A DNA stretch of 13,526 bases from Burkholderiaceae bacterium (GTDB lineage: Bacteria > Pseudomonadota > Gammaproteobacteria > Burkholderiales > Burkholderiaceae_C). The stretch lies in the NCBI GenBank assembly GCA_031276435.1, contig JAISNB010000038.1, forward strand, positions 1 to 13,526. The letters are read 5' to 3'. The position numbers and the translations under genes are program-made. Shown here one piece after another: positions 13,402 to 13,526 of this stretch. The notes beneath the pieces were generated by a model. The model ran no database searches and was not told where the DNA came from. It worked only from the letters and a program-made list of their open reading frames with translations. How positions within the stretch are numbered: position 1 is the first letter of the stretch; each line of letters starts with the position of its first letter.

Positions 13402-13526
13402 ATGCACACGACGACTGAAGACACCCAGAACCCAAAGTCAACATCACGCCTGCGGCGCCGCTGCCGCCTGCCGCTTGTGGCAACCACCGCCGTGGCCTGT
13501 GCCGCAGCCGCGCTGACCGCTTGCGG
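13402..13526 (+). CDS. 5' end of an exported protein, possibly a lipoprotein
   Basis: The first 41 codons of a gene that runs off the right edge. The start MHTTTEDTQNPKST is followed by a basic region (RLRRRCR), a hydrophobic Ala-rich core, and LTAC at 38-41. LTAC could be a lipobox with Cys41 lipidated, or simply the end of a Sec signal. A strong ribosome binding site supports ATG 13402. The N-terminus resembles the lectin-like protein when that one is read from ATG 1505 (MLTTEEFMNPKPT, then LLRR and an Ala-rich core). Together with the shared leader this suggests the same regulation and perhaps the same export route. The function is unknown because the mature domain is outside the window. 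Confidence 0.75.
   Translation, partial: MHTTTEDTQNPKSTSRLRRRCRLPLVATTAVACAAAALTAC

Overview
The window is GC-rich chromosomal DNA, most likely from a betaproteobacterium of the order Burkholderiales, probably Comamonadaceae. Three things suggest this: the gene order sucA-sucB-lpdA-zapE, the E3 subunit with a short insertion before its redox disulfide (a form I associate with betaproteobacteria), and an exported protein with an IPTL-CTERM-like C-terminus. The assignment comes from reading the proteins only; no database was searched.

Layout, left to right. Positions 1-246 hold the 3' end of an unidentified gene. Positions 247-1418 carry no convincing gene. They are packed with short palindromic and inverted repeats of at least three families (REP/MITE-like). 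A leader with three tandem copies of a 21-bp unit follows (1419-1504), then a secreted L-type-lectin-like protein with a C-terminal sorting signal (1526-2551). The 3' end of that gene lies in a perfect 22-nt inverted duplication. A 316-bp gap precedes the 2-oxoglutarate dehydrogenase cluster: sucA (E1, 2868-5741), sucB (E2, 5806-7083) and lpdA (E3, 7221-8648). On the same strand follow zapE (8727-9830) and a small exported protein whose start overlaps the zapE stop (9827-10216). A PP2C-family phosphatase on the minus strand (10280-11077) diverges from a DinG-type iron-sulfur helicase (11147-13192). The window ends in the first 41 codons of a second exported protein (13402-13526).

The three suc/lpd genes supply all subunits of the complex that converts 2-oxoglutarate to succinyl-CoA in the TCA cycle. 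zapE and the small exported gene may be read from the same transcript. dinG and the phosphatase are separate units sharing a 69-bp divergent control region, which contains a candidate LexA-like box.

The most unusual feature is that the two exported-protein genes, about 12 kb apart, have related leaders. Both carry the 12-mer ctgttacgctcc, a CATTA stretch, tandem repeats with the core CGCGTTGCT, and then similar first codons and signal peptides. This looks like a mobile or duplicated expression-and-export cassette, possibly marking a set of cell-surface cargo proteins. It is an inference that a genome-wide motif search can test.
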